Part shown: in pieces, positions 37,068 through 46,669 of the stretch | Numbering within the stretch: position 1 is the first letter of the stretch | Layout: each line of letters begins with the position of its first letter | Position numbers and translations under genes: made by a program | Assembly (NCBI RefSeq): GCF_002895435.1 | Contig: NZ_POYJ01000004.1 | Location: 62,001-126,000, forward strand | Length of the DNA: 64,000 bases | From: Aquimarina sediminis | GTDB taxonomy: Bacteria; Bacteroidota; Bacteroidia; Flavobacteriales; Flavobacteriaceae | Direction: 5' to 3' | Notes under the pieces: model-generated | Told to the model about the DNA's origin: nothing | What the model saw: only the letters and a program-made list of their open reading frames with translations | Database searches by the model: none

Positions 37068-39149
37068 TTGCGAATTCTAAAACTTGCTTTTTTTACAGTA
37101 TTATTTCTTGCCTTTGGTTGTAAAAACCAACAATTACAAACCAAACATAAATTCACCAATGGACTAATTAATGAAACGAGTCCATATTTGTTACAGCATG
37201 CCCATAATCCGGTAGACTGGAGACCGTGGAGTGATAATGCTCTAAAAGAAGCTGCCGAAAAAAACAAATTGCTTATCGTAAGTATTGGATATTCTTCTTG
37301 CCATTGGTGTCATGTGATGGAGAAAGAAACTTTTGCCGATGAAGATGTTGCCAAAACTATGAACGAAAACTTCATAAATATCAAAGTGGATAGAGAAGAG
37401 CGTCCTGATTTGGATCACCTATATATGACCGCAGTACAACTCATGCAAGGTAATGGAGGCTGGCCTCTTAATGTAATTATCCTTCCAAATGGTAAACCTG
37501 TATATGGTGGTACATATCATACTAATGAAGAATGGAAAGATATCTTAGGTAAAGTTGCGGATTTATATCAACAAAACCCCGAAAAACTCAATGAATATGC
37601 AAATAAAATTTCATCTGGCATACAAGATACGAACCTGATTAAACCTGAAAAAGATAGTACTAACTTATCCAGGGACAACCTTGATCTTAGTGTAAAAAAC
37701 TGGCAAAAAAAATGGGATCATGAATGGGGCGGAAATCTAGAAAATCAAAAATTCATAAAAGCCCATAACCTTGATTTCTTAATAGATTATGCTACACTAA
37801 CGACTAATGACACTATAAATAATCATGTGACAAACACTTTAAATAAGATTGCCTCTGGTGGTATTTATGATCATATAGGAGGGGGCTTTTTTAGGTACAG
37901 TACTGATCCCCATTGGAAAATTCCTCATTTCGAAAAAATGCTTTATACCAATGCACAATTAATCAGCTTGTATTCTAAAGCTTTTCAAACCTATAAAAAA
38001 GTAGCATATAAAAATGTGGTAGTAGAAACTATTGATTTTTTAGAACGCGAAATGAAAGGCAAAGATGGAGGATATTATTCTGCTATAGATGCGGATAGTG
38101 AGGGTGAAGAAGGTATTTATTATCAATGGAAAGAAGAAGAGTTAAAATCTATCCTAAAAGAAGAATCTGATCTCTTCTTGGTATATTATAAACTAGAACC
38201 ATCTGATGACGACAAAAATAAAACCAATTTCATTTTAACACAATCGTCTAATGATAGTGTTTTTATAGCTCAAAACGATCTTTCTATTGATCACCTTACT
38301 TCGCTAAAAAAGAAATGGCGTAAATCACTTCTTAATAAAAGACAAAAAAGAACGCATCCTGCTTTTGATGATAAAATCATTACTTCCTGGAATGCATTGT
38401 TGATTAATGGTTTTATTGATGCCTATAAAGCTATTGGAGAAAAAGAATATTTGGATAAAGCCATCGCACTTTATGATTTTATTGAAAAAAATAATACAGC
38501 AGGTGATTTCTTAGTCCATAGTTTTAAAAAAGGAGATAAACAACAAGAAGGATTTTTAGAAGATTACGCCTTCTTAATCGATGTCAATATCAACCTATTT
38601 AGTGTCACTACGGAAACAAAATATCTAGATCGAGCAAATGAACTCAATACTGTTGTCTCCAAATATTTTGCCGATTCGGTAACCGAAATGTATAAATACA
38701 CCAAGGAAAGTAAACTTATCTCTACACTCATTAAAGTAGATGATGGAGTGATCCCATCACCCAATGCTGTTATGGGGCATAATTTAAAAAGACTTGGTGT
38801 TCTAAATTACAATACTGATTTTACAAAAACATCCAAACAAATGCTATCTTCAATGGCAGAATATCTAACAGATAATGCAAAAGATTTTTCAAAATGGAAT
38901 GCTTTGCAGCTTCATACTGTTTACCCGTTTTATGAAATTGTTATTGTTGGAGAAAAAGCGGATTCTATAGCCAAAGTTTTTAACGTCCGTCATATTCCTA
39001 ATACTATTGTGGCTGCTAGTACTCATAAAAGCTCACTACCGGTATTTAAGAATAAATATGTCGAAGATGCCACTTTTATCTATGTCTGTCAGGAAGGCTC
39101 TTGTAAACTCCCAGTTCAGACCGTAGAACAAGCACTAAAACAATTATAA
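37068..39149 (+). CDS. DUF255/YyaL-type thioredoxin-fold lipoprotein (SSP411-like)
   Basis: The 693-residue protein starts at a TTG; this start is favoured because it yields a proper lipoprotein signal ([18 protein letters not shown]). The N-terminal thioredoxin-like domain has [13 protein letters not shown] and a CxxC motif in [14 protein letters not shown]. It is followed by an (alpha/alpha)6-type region with [17 protein letters not shown] and [11 protein letters not shown]. Relatives are bacterial YyaL and human SSP411 proteins; their biochemical role is not settled, though a sugar-epimerase-like barrel and a redox domain are apparent. It is a single gene followed by two hairpins. Confidence 0.9.
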   Translation: MRILKLAFFTVLFLAFGCKNQQLQTKHKFTNGLINETSPYLLQHAHNPVDWRPWSDNALKEAAEKNKLLIVSIGYSSCHWCHVMEKETFADEDVAKTMNENFINIKVDREERPDLDHLYMTAVQLMQGNGGWPLNVIILPNGKPVYGGTYHTNEEWKDILGKVADLYQQNPEKLNEYANKISSGIQDTNLIKPEKDSTNLSRDNLDLSVKNWQKKWDHEWGGNLENQKFIKAHNLDFLIDYATLTTNDTINNHVTNTLNKIASGGIYDHIGGGFFRYSTDPHWKIPHFEKMLYTNAQLISLYSKAFQTYKKVAYKNVVVETIDFLEREMKGKDGGYYSAIDADSEGEEGIYYQWKEEELKSILKEESDLFLVYYKLEPSDDDKNKTNFILTQSSNDSVFIAQNDLSIDHLTSLKKKWRKSLLNKRQKRTHPAFDDKIITSWNALLINGFIDAYKAIGEKEYLDKAIALYDFIEKNNTAGDFLVHSFKKGDKQQEGFLEDYAFLIDVNINLFSVTTETKYLDRANELNTVVSKYFADSVTEMYKYTKESKLISTLIKVDDGVIPSPNAVMGHNLKRLGVLNYNTDFTKTSKQMLSSMAEYLTDNAKDFSKWNALQLHTVYPFYEIVIVGEKADSIAKVFNVRHIPNTIVAASTHKSSLPVFKNKYVEDATFIYVCQEGSCKLPVQTVEQALKQL

Positions 39150-39163
39150 AATAAAATTAAAAG

Positions 39164-39189
39164 CCACGGACGATTATAATCATCCGTGG
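39164..39189 (+). terminator. Hairpin after DUF255 gene
   Basis: CCACGGA pairs with TCCGTGG and GATT with AATC, leaving one C-A mismatch, 14 bases after the stop. Confidence 0.7.
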
Positions 39190-39200
39190 TGCAAGAAGGA

Positions 39201-39240
39201 CAAAAATAGGTTTCGCAACTATTGATGAAACCTATTTTTG
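39201..39240. terminator. Bidirectional terminator between convergent genes
   Basis: A perfect 14-bp stem (CAAAAATAGGTTTC with GAAACCTATTTTTG, 12-base loop) lies 6 bases from the stop of the leftward protease gene, with T-rich 3' arms on both strands. Confidence 0.85.
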
Positions 39241-39246
39241 CATCTC

Positions 39247-40548
39247 TTAATACATTCCTCCAGAACTACCATTAGCAACATATATTGTTTTATGTTTCCA
39301 AGGTGTCCAGACTCCATCTTTTCGTGCCCTAACTTTCAGGCTTACATATCCGCTCTCGTGCGGACTAAGAAGTATACTACTATGGGTAGATCCATGAATC
39401 TCTGACGTAGTATATGAAGGTGTAAGAATGCTCCACTCCCATTCATCAGCTTCAATATTACTATGTACAAAAAATTTAGAATATAGTTTTCCTCCTATCC
39501 AGGCATAATGTAATTCTACTCCTATCGACATAAGGAAAAAAGGTTGTGGTACAGGTGCACATTGTAAATCATAATCTACTGTAAATGTTGAAACATTTGG
39601 TAGCGTGTCATTTTTCACTACATTTTCGACTCTGTATAACTCTATAGTTTCTGATGTCAATAAATCAATAAATTCTGTATCAGACATCATATTGGATACA
39701 GCGCCTGCAGATAACCAACTGTCTTTTACAATCCATTTGGTAGTATCACCTGGTCCGTCTTCCCAACCTATAAGTGTAAATGCGTGGTAGGATAATGTTT
39801 CTATACTTGGAGTGGTATAATTCTTGAATTTTTGTAAAGTATATTCTGAACCTATCTTTTCGTTATTGACTTTAATGACAACCGGACCTTTCTCAATAAT
39901 GATCTCTTTTAGATCTTTTACAGTAGGAATTATATCCATCGGTATTGCAATTACATCATCGACCGATAAATAATCATCTTCTGTAACAAAATCCCCACAG
40001 GTATCCAGAACTTCATATGTTGTTGGCGGTTCATCTATAGCAGATACCACAAAATTCCTTCCATCATTAATACAGTTCATAGCTTTTAACCTAAAACTGT
40101 TGTATGCAGTATCAAACCAAGAATCTACTCCTGGCAAAAAAGTACTTGGCATATACTCAAAACTACCAGGGATATGTTTAGGAATCTCAAATCCAGATTC
40201 GAGTACTGTTTTATATGCGTTCATATCTTCACTAAACACCTTCATATCCAAATATGCATCAGAAAGTTTTAATGGAGACATCTGATCATATTCTATCATA
40301 TAAGTAGTTTCTATCGCTGCATTAAATGCAAAAGATAAACATGGTCCTTGAAAAGGTTGTTCTCTATGCGCACTGGTAAAGTTTCTCATCCCAGTAGCTG
40401 TACGGACAGCTGCCCATGAAAACTCACAGGGCAATTCTTTCTTTAGTGGTCTTTCTTTTATCGTCTGATAATCCCCATTATATTGAGAATACAAAGATTG
40501 GGTTAATACTATCCCAATCAACAAAAATAGTTTTGTAGTTTTTTTCAT
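39247..40548 (-). CDS. Secreted papain-like (C1-fold) cysteine protease
   Basis: The 433-residue protein has a signal peptide (LFLLIGIVLTQSLYS) and a papain-like layout: oxyanion Gln67 and nucleophile Cys70 in EQPFQGPCLSFAFNAA, a late histidine in LSYHAFTLIGWEDG, and WIVKDSW where papain enzymes have WxVKNSWG. The catalytic Asn is thus Asp here, and the usual second Cys of CGSCW is absent, so activity is uncertain. About 110 residues after the domain form a beta-rich C-terminus of unknown role. It is a lone gene and the last one before the immunity-like island. Confidence 0.75.
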   Translation of the reverse strand: MKKTTKLFLLIGIVLTQSLYSQYNGDYQTIKERPLKKELPCEFSWAAVRTATGMRNFTSAHREQPFQGPCLSFAFNAAIETTYMIEYDQMSPLKLSDAYLDMKVFSEDMNAYKTVLESGFEIPKHIPGSFEYMPSTFLPGVDSWFDTAYNSFRLKAMNCINDGRNFVVSAIDEPPTTYEVLDTCGDFVTEDDYLSVDDVIAIPMDIIPTVKDLKEIIIEKGPVVIKVNNEKIGSEYTLQKFKNYTTPSIETLSYHAFTLIGWEDGPGDTTKWIVKDSWLSAGAVSNMMSDTEFIDLLTSETIELYRVENVVKNDTLPNVSTFTVDYDLQCAPVPQPFFLMSIGVELHYAWIGGKLYSKFFVHSNIEADEWEWSILTPSYTTSEIHGSTHSSILLSPHESGYVSLKVRARKDGVWTPWKHKTIYVANGSSGGMY

Positions 40549-40860
40549 TTAAATAAAATTTTAGTTATCCCTCTATCCTATTTGATATTTCTATACAAAT
40601 GGAATTATATATAGGTTCGAGAAATAGTATTTTATTACCCACTTTATAGGACTAAAACTTGTTTATAATCTGATTTTCACCTCTTCTTAGTACTTTAAAA
40701 AAGTTGAAATCACAATTTTTATTTTTAATAGAAGAGGAATTGATTTATTCTATATTTGGACCAGAAGAGATTAAAACTGAGTTGGTCAATAATTTGATGC
40801 TCGTCAAGAACAATGAATACACTGGATTTAAATACTCTAGGTCTATTACATCCACTTTTA
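40549..40860. other. Intergenic region at left border of the immunity-like island
   Basis: It holds the leftward promoter region of the protease gene. An open frame on the plus strand (about 40674-40949) reads through this gap and into the 3' end of the next gene on the other strand. I treat it as spurious or a remnant. No terminator hairpin for the island transcript is obvious. Confidence 0.5.
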
Positions 40861-41535
40861 CTATAAAGGTTTATTCCAAATCCATAGGTTTTTATTCCCT
40901 ATATAACCACTTATATAGTCTAAAAATTCATCGGCTATATCACTTTTAGCCTCTAAGTCTAATGTTTGATATATCTGCTCTATAAAATGTACCGTATCAT
41001 AGGTGTTTTGTTGAGACAAACCGTTTTCTTTATATCCTGTTATGCAGGAATATCCTTTTGTTGTCAGTTTATCAAAATTCGAACCATCAAAACGACTTAT
41101 GAGTTGTTGTATCTCATTAATTAATTCGGATTCTAATGATGTTAGATTTTCTTTTTTGGTAACTGGTAGTATTTTGCCATTAACAATAGGAATCATTATT
41201 GTTGTAAACATATTAGTAATACCACCTTTAGAAAGTAATAAATTTGCCAAATCATCAGGGGATTCGACTTTTTGTAAATGATAAGATGGTTGATGATCTA
41301 TATATGTAAAACAATAATAATCTCCTACAATGGTTATGTTTTCATTTAGTTTAGAATCCCTGCCTTTAATTGGTACTCCTGAGGGTTGATGGATTTGCAA
41401 TTCTTCGTTTAAAAAACTGTTTTCTCGATCAAAAAGTATCCATTCCCACAATTCTTCGGTTGCAAAATTACCTTCTATTTCTTCAAAATAAATAGCGGAT
41501 AATTGTTGTAATATGGATGTTAAATTATAGTTCAT
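40861..41535 (-). CDS. Unknown protein, last gene of the immunity-like island
   Basis: A 224-residue soluble, acidic protein without signal peptide or membrane segment. I recognise no family; the central part (FTTIMIPIVNGKILPVTKK) looks beta-rich and the C-terminus helical. It starts 3 bases after the stop of the 68-residue gene upstream, so both are translated from one message. Its place in a long run of immunity-like genes suggests a toxin-neutralising role, which is inference. Confidence 0.7.
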   Translation of the reverse strand: MNYNLTSILQQLSAIYFEEIEGNFATEELWEWILFDRENSFLNEELQIHQPSGVPIKGRDSKLNENITIVGDYYCFTYIDHQPSYHLQKVESPDDLANLLLSKGGITNMFTTIMIPIVNGKILPVTKKENLTSLESELINEIQQLISRFDGSNFDKLTTKGYSCITGYKENGLSQQNTYDTVHFIEQIYQTLDLEAKSDIADEFLDYISGYIGNKNLWIWNKPL

Positions 41536-41538
41536 TGT

Positions 41539-41745
41539 TTAAATTTCTGGTAGTACTTTACCATCTCGACTTACCTTTTTTAAAATCCATAGAAGACCTT
41601 CTAATAATACCTTATGACTTGTTACATATTCATCCTTTTTCTCTTTATTTACAAGAGTTAGTTTAGGATAAGAAACCATATAATTATCTAATTCTTTTTG
41701 AATAATTACAGGCTCTATAGCTTTGCTGAAATACACTTCAATCAT
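41539..41745 (-). CDS. Small protein of unknown function
   Basis: A 68-residue protein (starts MIEVYFSKAIEPV) with no motif I recognise. It is coupled to the downstream 224-residue gene by a 3-base gap, and 98 bases separate it from the gene upstream. That pairing is the main support for its being real. Confidence 0.6.
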   Translation of the reverse strand: MIEVYFSKAIEPVIIQKELDNYMVSYPKLTLVNKEKKDEYVTSHKVLLEGLLWILKKVSRDGKVLPEI

Positions 41746-41783
41746 TTTAGAATTTACCAGATTGATTTCTGCTTGTCAGTATC

Positions 41784-41861
41784 TACTTTTCAAATCTAGT
41801 AATAAATCCTCCATATCCAATAGTTACTGGTTTACTGATTAGCTCAATCGTTTTGTTGTGT
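41784..41861 (-). pseudogene. Possible C-terminal gene remnant
   Basis: In the gap before the 68-residue gene the minus strand stays open for 25 codons and reads KPVTIGYGGFITRFEK before TAG, which looks like the end of a folded protein. There is no start codon, and its first part overlaps the end of the 319-residue gene in another frame. It may be the tail of a deleted gene, or an older C-terminus of the neighbour cut off by a frameshift. Confidence 0.3.
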
Positions 41862-42803
41862 TACTTTTATCTTGGTAATATTGCTTAGGTCTATATCAAT
41901 AATTGTCCCGGTATCTCCATAGCAGATTAAATGCCCATCTACCACTTCTGCTTTATTGATAGGGTTTGAAAATGTAAAAAATATAGCCCAGTTGAGTTCT
42001 CCTGTTAATGCTGTAGAAGCCACATATCCTTCATTACCCATACCACCATCACCAAATACAAATTTTTGGTTTTGATATTCAAAGGCTCCGTGAAAAATAT
42101 CAACCTCTGTCCAGATATCATCATCATACTTTTCTATACTCTCGAGTGTCGTGTCACAGAGAGGCGACCAGTATTGCTTGGTTTCTCCATTATTCGGATC
42201 GTAGATACTGTATACACTCCCTATAATGAAATCCCCTTCTCCCATAACGATACAATCAAAACCGGGCAAATAACCTTGTTTCCATTTTTCTTGTATTTTA
42301 TGATGTAGCATATATTCTAGTTCGTTAAAATTTATTTTTTCTATTTCTTGAATAAAGTATTGTGGTAAATCTTCTAAGAACTGCTCTACTTCTTTTATTT
42401 TTTTTGATACAAAATCAGCATCATTAAGTAATTTAATGTCTATCTTTTCTATCTCACTTGGTTGTAGCATAGTATTAAACGAACTACATAATTGATATTT
42501 AAAACCGATTGATTCTTTACCAACACTTAGGTACACCAATGCATTTAAGAAATGAGGTTTTACAGTTTCGTTAGACCATTGGTACTCATCAAAATCCAAT
42601 TCTAATCGCCATTGCTTGTTTCCTCCCCAACTAGCGTATTCAAACTGGCAAATAATAGGTAAAGGGTGCTGAAACTCTTTTTCTTTTAAAATTTGTTCAT
42701 ATTCAGGGGTTATACATTGCTTTATTTCAGAAAACTGTTCTCGTAACAAACTATTGAGTTCGGTATAAAACTGGCTTTTTTTTACATTCTCTAAATCATC
42801 CAT
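41844..42803 (-). CDS. Unknown 319-residue immunity-like protein
   Basis: A soluble protein without signal peptide. The N-terminal half is helical and acidic; the C-terminal half is beta-rich with the segment HGAFEYQNQKFVFGDGGMG. I do not recognise the family. It is 3 bases from the gene upstream and clearly part of the same operon. An immunity role is inferred from neighbours. Confidence 0.75.
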   Translation of the reverse strand: MDDLENVKKSQFYTELNSLLREQFSEIKQCITPEYEQILKEKEFQHPLPIICQFEYASWGGNKQWRLELDFDEYQWSNETVKPHFLNALVYLSVGKESIGFKYQLCSSFNTMLQPSEIEKIDIKLLNDADFVSKKIKEVEQFLEDLPQYFIQEIEKINFNELEYMLHHKIQEKWKQGYLPGFDCIVMGEGDFIIGSVYSIYDPNNGETKQYWSPLCDTTLESIEKYDDDIWTEVDIFHGAFEYQNQKFVFGDGGMGNEGYVASTALTGELNWAIFFTFSNPINKAEVVDGHLICYGDTGTIIDIDLSNITKIKVTQQND

Positions 42804-42806
42804 ATC

Positions 42807-43502
42807 TTATATCAATTTTGTCCAACTTTTATAATACCAATCGTCTTCAGTAGGTAGTTTATGCTCTGAGCAATCAAAGGTTTCTTGTACAGAAAAGATG
42901 TCTCCTTTATCCATAGCTTCCTTTGTCCAAATATCTAATAGGTCATGTTTACCATTTAATTCGACTAATTGTTCTTTTATTTTATTAAAGCAGTATATCC
43001 CTCCAAACATACCATTTCCAAAAGGACTATAATTAGAATACTTGCAACTCAAACAGGTTTTTAGATAGATATTTTCGGGCAATTGATTTTGCAAAGCTAT
43101 TAAGGCATCTTCCATCCATTCTAATTTCTTTTTAACTATAAACTCTCCAAAAGAAGTGGTCAATATCAGGCAATCTATTTCGCTTTCTAAACCATCAATT
43201 GTTGTCGTTTCTCCTACTTCTATATATGCGGTAAGGTTTTCTGTAAACGTTTTATTGGTTTGCGCATTAAACAGTTGTATGGGTATGTTAACTGTTATTT
43301 TGAAATTAGTCAAGTCACCTGAACCATCTTCATATTTTTCATAATCAAATTTGGTTTCATCAATCTCTCCTGATAGCATTTCAAAATCATGTCCTTCAAA
43401 TTCTATATCTCTTAGCGTAAAGTACATATCACTACCGTCTGATTCTATATCGATCGTTTCTGTTCCTCTTTTATCTTGGTATGTTGCTATGTATTTTCGC
43501 AT
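42807..43502 (-). CDS. DUF6304-like protein with cysteine cluster
   Basis: The 231-residue protein has a beta-rich N-terminal half and a C-terminal segment with a possible metal site (TCLSCKYSNYSPFGNGMFG, then YCFNK and a later DCSEH). The pattern reminds me of DUF6304, from memory and not searched. It has no signal peptide, so it acts in the cytoplasm. It precedes the 319-residue gene by 3 bases. Its function is unknown. Confidence 0.7.
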   Translation of the reverse strand: MRKYIATYQDKRGTETIDIESDGSDMYFTLRDIEFEGHDFEMLSGEIDETKFDYEKYEDGSGDLTNFKITVNIPIQLFNAQTNKTFTENLTAYIEVGETTTIDGLESEIDCLILTTSFGEFIVKKKLEWMEDALIALQNQLPENIYLKTCLSCKYSNYSPFGNGMFGGIYCFNKIKEQLVELNGKHDLLDIWTKEAMDKGDIFSVQETFDCSEHKLPTEDDWYYKSWTKLI

Positions 43503-43536
43503 CGTACTTTTTCTTCAGTAATATTATATTTATTGT

Positions 43537-44049
43537 CTACTTATATCCATATATAATTACAGAGCCATTGTTTTGCTCAAAAGGGATATTTAGGTTGTTT
43601 AGTAATTGAATCAATTCTTCTGTTTCATCTACTATTTTTGGTGACACCAAACGCCCTTGATATTTTTGGTGTTTAGGTCTTATTTCGAGCCATTCTATAG
43701 TAAAAAATATAGGAAGTCCCTCTTCCCAATAGCTTGACCAGTTTCCAAAAAATGCAGGTTCATTTTCATAATCATTAAACCTAAATTTAGCTTTATCCCA
43801 CTGAATTAATTTTTCGTTATATGCTGGCGGGAAGGGCAAACCTTCTATCCCTTGTTGTAATTCAATCCACTTAGTATCGTTCATTATGGATGACAAGTTT
43901 TTACGTACTGCAATTTCTTTAATTTGTTTTTTCAGTTTTACAATATCCTTATCATTTTCTGTAAGATATTTGTATTTTTCATACAAGGTTAACCCTAATG
44001 AATTAACTGACCTGTATATGTTTTCTTTGTTGTCGCTTTCCATAATCAA
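43537..44049 (-). CDS. DUF6678-like protein, copy 1
   Basis: The 170-residue protein contains MNDTKWIELQQGI, a middle segment FFTIEWLEIRPKH and the C-terminal IIYGYK. The same order occurs in the protein at 56259-56678 (MNATKWKALFSVL, EIEWILIPSK, KIYGYR), so the two are diverged paralogues 12 kb apart. From memory this is the DUF6678 pattern, often seen in toxin-immunity neighbourhoods. The start overlaps the stop of the gene upstream by 4 bases (ATGA). Confidence 0.75.
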   Translation of the reverse strand: MIMESDNKENIYRSVNSLGLTLYEKYKYLTENDKDIVKLKKQIKEIAVRKNLSSIMNDTKWIELQQGIEGLPFPPAYNEKLIQWDKAKFRFNDYENEPAFFGNWSSYWEEGLPIFFTIEWLEIRPKHQKYQGRLVSPKIVDETEELIQLLNNLNIPFEQNNGSVIIYGYK

Positions 44050-44696
44050 CTGTTTTTCCTTTCTCCAATTCCTATACTTCCATTAACACCTATAATCAAT
44101 ACGTTTCTGCTTTTGGGGTTTACAACAGTATTCATTTCATCTTCGTACATAAATGGAATCCAGTATTTGTATAAGGTTTTCCAGTTTGTTTCTGTTGCTG
44201 TATATCTACCCCAGAAGAAGTATATGATGTCATCATCTTTCCAGTCAAGTCTATGTTTTACGTTTTTTTCAAATGCAGGATAATCACCTTCATTCCAACT
44301 TGCACCCCAACTCCACTCCTTTGCAAAAGATATAACATTATTAACCTTCCAATCATTATCTGATTTTACTAGTATTAAATGCCGGTGTTTTTCAGAAACA
44401 TATTCATTCCAAAGTTGTTTAGAATAGTTTTCGGTTAGCGGTTTTACTCTATTTGGAATCGAATCATTGTCATTAAAAAAACGTTGTGAACACTCAACAA
44501 AAAATTCCTTAATATAAAACCAGTCTTTAAAATCTATGTACTTCTTATTTTTTTGAAGCACTCCTAGTTCAGTTTGTTTATCCTTCCACTTTTTTATGGC
44601 AGATGCGACTGAACCATTCTCCATCAGCAATTGCTTAGCCTCAGTTAAGCCAATACTTAATTCGTCTCTAATATGTTTTATTTTTTCAATACTCAT
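44046..44696 (-). CDS. DUF2947-like protein with EF-Ts/UBA-like N-terminus
   Basis: The first 40 of 216 residues (IKHIRDELSIGLTEAKQLL, then ENGSVASAI) match the three-helix N-terminal domain of elongation factor Ts in spacing and hydrophobic pattern. The rest carries the pattern I remember for DUF2947: RVKPLTENYSKQLW, RLDWKDDDIIYFFWGRY, TNWKTLYKYWIPFM and a final GSIGIGER. The domain pairing is seen directly; the function is unknown. It is cytoplasmic and sits in the middle of the island operon. Confidence 0.72.
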   Translation of the reverse strand: MSIEKIKHIRDELSIGLTEAKQLLMENGSVASAIKKWKDKQTELGVLQKNKKYIDFKDWFYIKEFFVECSQRFFNDNDSIPNRVKPLTENYSKQLWNEYVSEKHRHLILVKSDNDWKVNNVISFAKEWSWGASWNEGDYPAFEKNVKHRLDWKDDDIIYFFWGRYTATETNWKTLYKYWIPFMYEDEMNTVVNPKSRNVLIIGVNGSIGIGERKNS

Positions 44697-44725
44697 TTAA
44701 AACATCAAATTAATGAAGGTGATCT

Positions 44726-45025
44726 TTATTCTTGATAATCCAGCACTGTGTATTTAATATTTTCGTACGCTATAAATTCTTTTAAGTCCTGTAAGTTTTC
44801 CCATAAATTACTAGTATCGTACCTACAAATGTATACTCCGGCATTTTCAAAAGAGATACTAATATTTGGTATTTTACCTTTATTGTTAGAGAGTCTAAAA
44901 TCCCAAAACATAATAGTATCAAACACGTGCTTTTTGTCGAATTCTTTTTTAGCTTCAAGTAAACTTTGAATCTCACAAATATGTTTTTCAGAAAATTCTG
45001 CAATTATTTTATATTCAAACCCCAT
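44726..45025 (-). CDS. Unknown small cytoplasmic protein
   Basis: A 99-residue protein with an alternating helix-strand pattern and no recognised motif. Its start shares one base with the stop of the gene upstream, which supports it as a real operon member. A small alpha-beta immunity protein is a reasonable guess but no more. Confidence 0.65.
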   Translation of the reverse strand: MGFEYKIIAEFSEKHICEIQSLLEAKKEFDKKHVFDTIMFWDFRLSNNKGKIPNISISFENAGVYICRYDTSNLWENLQDLKEFIAYENIKYTVLDYQE

Positions 45026-45366
45026 TAATCTCCTAGTATTTTTATTTCAGTTCCTTTGCCAGAAAAGTATTGCAGCAATGTGCTAAACTCTAAAATATCG
45101 ATTGTCTGTTGTTTGTTTGCATTCAGGTCTGTCTTATTTATATAAGCATCAATAATTTTTATTAGTACTTTTTGATTATCAACGGTTAGCTTAGTATCTC
45201 CATAGGGATCAATATAAACTCCAGACCATTGTTTGTATTCATTAAATATTACTTCAAGATGAGTGCATTTGGAGTCGTCGAGTCCAAACAAATACTCATT
45301 ACTATCATGTCTATGAAAATCTAATGCCATATGCTTAACTTGAAAATATACTTTTAATCCCATCAA
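45025..45366 (-). CDS. Unknown small protein
   Basis: A 113-residue protein (VKHMALDFHRHDSNEYLFGL) with no recognised family. Its start overlaps the gene upstream by about 30 bases; the second ATG, one codon later, is equally possible. It has no signal peptide. Confidence 0.65.
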   Translation of the reverse strand: MMGLKVYFQVKHMALDFHRHDSNEYLFGLDDSKCTHLEVIFNEYKQWSGVYIDPYGDTKLTVDNQKVLIKIIDAYINKTDLNANKQQTIDILEFSTLLQYFSGKGTEIKILGD

Positions 45367-45646
45367 AAATTTTCCAACAGGTTTTTCTATCTAATCCTTC
45401 AGGGTGGCTTACTTTCCAATGTCCCATACTGGCTTTTAGTGTTTGATGCATCGAAAACAGTTGATATACCAGTTTTTTTTCTATTACAGATTCATTAGTG
45501 TAATGTTCTTCTAAACGCTTTAATGCTTTTAAAAATTCGGTTATTCTTTCTTCTTCTACATCAAAACTCATTCTAAACAATACATCTAAACCGTCATCTG
45601 AAACAAATTCTTGATGTATATGTTTTTTGGCTTCTTCTATGGTCAT
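45335..45646 (-). CDS. Unknown small helical protein
   Basis: A 103-residue, mostly helical protein with no recognised motif. It overlaps the following gene and starts 7 bases after the lipoprotein gene upstream. Role unknown; immunity-like by context. Confidence 0.65.
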   Translation of the reverse strand: MTIEEAKKHIHQEFVSDDGLDVLFRMSFDVEEERITEFLKALKRLEEHYTNESVIEKKLVYQLFSMHQTLKASMGHWKVSHPEGLDRKTCWKIFDGIKSIFSS

Positions 45647-45653
45647 GTTTTTA

Positions 45654-46397
45654 TTATTCTATAGTGAATTCTACAATTTGAATACGCCATTCATTTCCTT
45701 TTTTCCATTGGTACCAGCCCTCATAATCTATTCCCTTTTCAAAGTTAAATTCTCTAAGCTCATCTTTTTTAAGCTTTATCCATTCCCCTTCCATAGCAAC
45801 TACATTGAAAGAGAAAAAGTCATTTGATTTTGAACTGAAAATAATATTCCCATTGGGTTTGTCGTAAACTTCAAGTGTATTTAATTCAATATACTCTACA
45901 CGTTTAAGGTAGCGTTCCCAGGTTTCATATATAAACCATTCTTCATTAAAAGGTTTTGCGTCCAAACTAGCTTCGAAATCCTTTCGTGTATTGTGATATA
46001 TGGCTTTGGTATTTTTTTTAATATAGTATTTAGTTCCTTTTGCTTCATTGACAATTACCTTAAAATATGTAGCGGTTTCTTCGGTAACAATAAATTTTAA
46101 TATAGGACCTATAGTAACCAGTCCACTATTAAATAATTCTTCTGCCTCTTCAACAGATTCACCTTCGGACATTACATATGGATCTAGAACAATAGGGGAT
46201 TCATAACGAACCTGCCCGTTTTTCATCTGTTTTAAGCGCAATATTGCCTCAGGAATGGTGTCGGTATGATTTTTAAATAATGAAATATCAAAATTAGTAT
46301 TGGTCTCTAGAATTCCGATACCAATTTCTTTTATTGGTTGTGCTTTGCAATTCAAAAAAATCAAGAGTATAGATACGAATTTTAGTGTTTTAATCAT
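45654..46397 (-). CDS. Lipoprotein with C-terminal SH3-like segment
   Basis: The 247-residue protein has a short lipoprotein signal (SILLIFLNC, Cys17). Its C-terminus (LEVYDKPNGNIIFSS, EGEWIKLKK, GWYQW) has the layout of a bacterial SH3 domain. Lipid anchoring in the envelope suits an immunity protein that blocks a periplasmic or cell-wall-targeting toxin; this is inference. It lies 3 bases downstream of the small membrane-protein gene. Confidence 0.72.
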   Translation of the reverse strand: MIKTLKFVSILLIFLNCKAQPIKEIGIGILETNTNFDISLFKNHTDTIPEAILRLKQMKNGQVRYESPIVLDPYVMSEGESVEEAEELFNSGLVTIGPILKFIVTEETATYFKVIVNEAKGTKYYIKKNTKAIYHNTRKDFEASLDAKPFNEEWFIYETWERYLKRVEYIELNTLEVYDKPNGNIIFSSKSNDFFSFNVVAMEGEWIKLKKDELREFNFEKGIDYEGWYQWKKGNEWRIQIVEFTIE

Positions 46398-46400
46398 CTT

Positions 46401-46658
46401 TTACTTGGGTTGGTTTGTTGTTGTGTCAACATGTTTTTTTATCAATCTATAAACAATGATCCCTGTCAGAATCAGTCCAATAAGCGCAAGGATTCCATAT
46501 ACTTCTTTTGCCTGTTTGGTATAAACTACTCCTTCTTCAAGGGATAGAAACTTACCCTCAGTGTTATACTCAAAATTTGCTCTTTGGATGTAGTTCCAAA
46601 TACAAAAAGAGGTTATCAATCCCATTATTAAAATTACTATGTAGTATATATATTTCAT
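46401..46658 (-). CDS. Small membrane protein with two transmembrane helices
   Basis: The 85-residue protein has two hydrophobic helices (about 3-22 and 53-70) separated by a polar loop of some 30 residues. No family is recognised. It could be an integral-membrane immunity protein, given its place between a lipoprotein and a soluble gene. Confidence 0.68.
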   Translation of the reverse strand: MKYIYYIVILIMGLITSFCIWNYIQRANFEYNTEGKFLSLEEGVVYTKQAKEVYGILALIGLILTGIIVYRLIKKHVDTTTNQPK

Positions 46659-46669
46659 CTCACTAGTAT

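Noticed and set aside
40704..40949. Plus-strand open frame of 81 residues in and beyond the gap at the island border
   Set aside because: It starts at TTG, its second half is antisense to the 224-residue gene, and it has no recognised motif. A decayed gene cannot be excluded from its first half.
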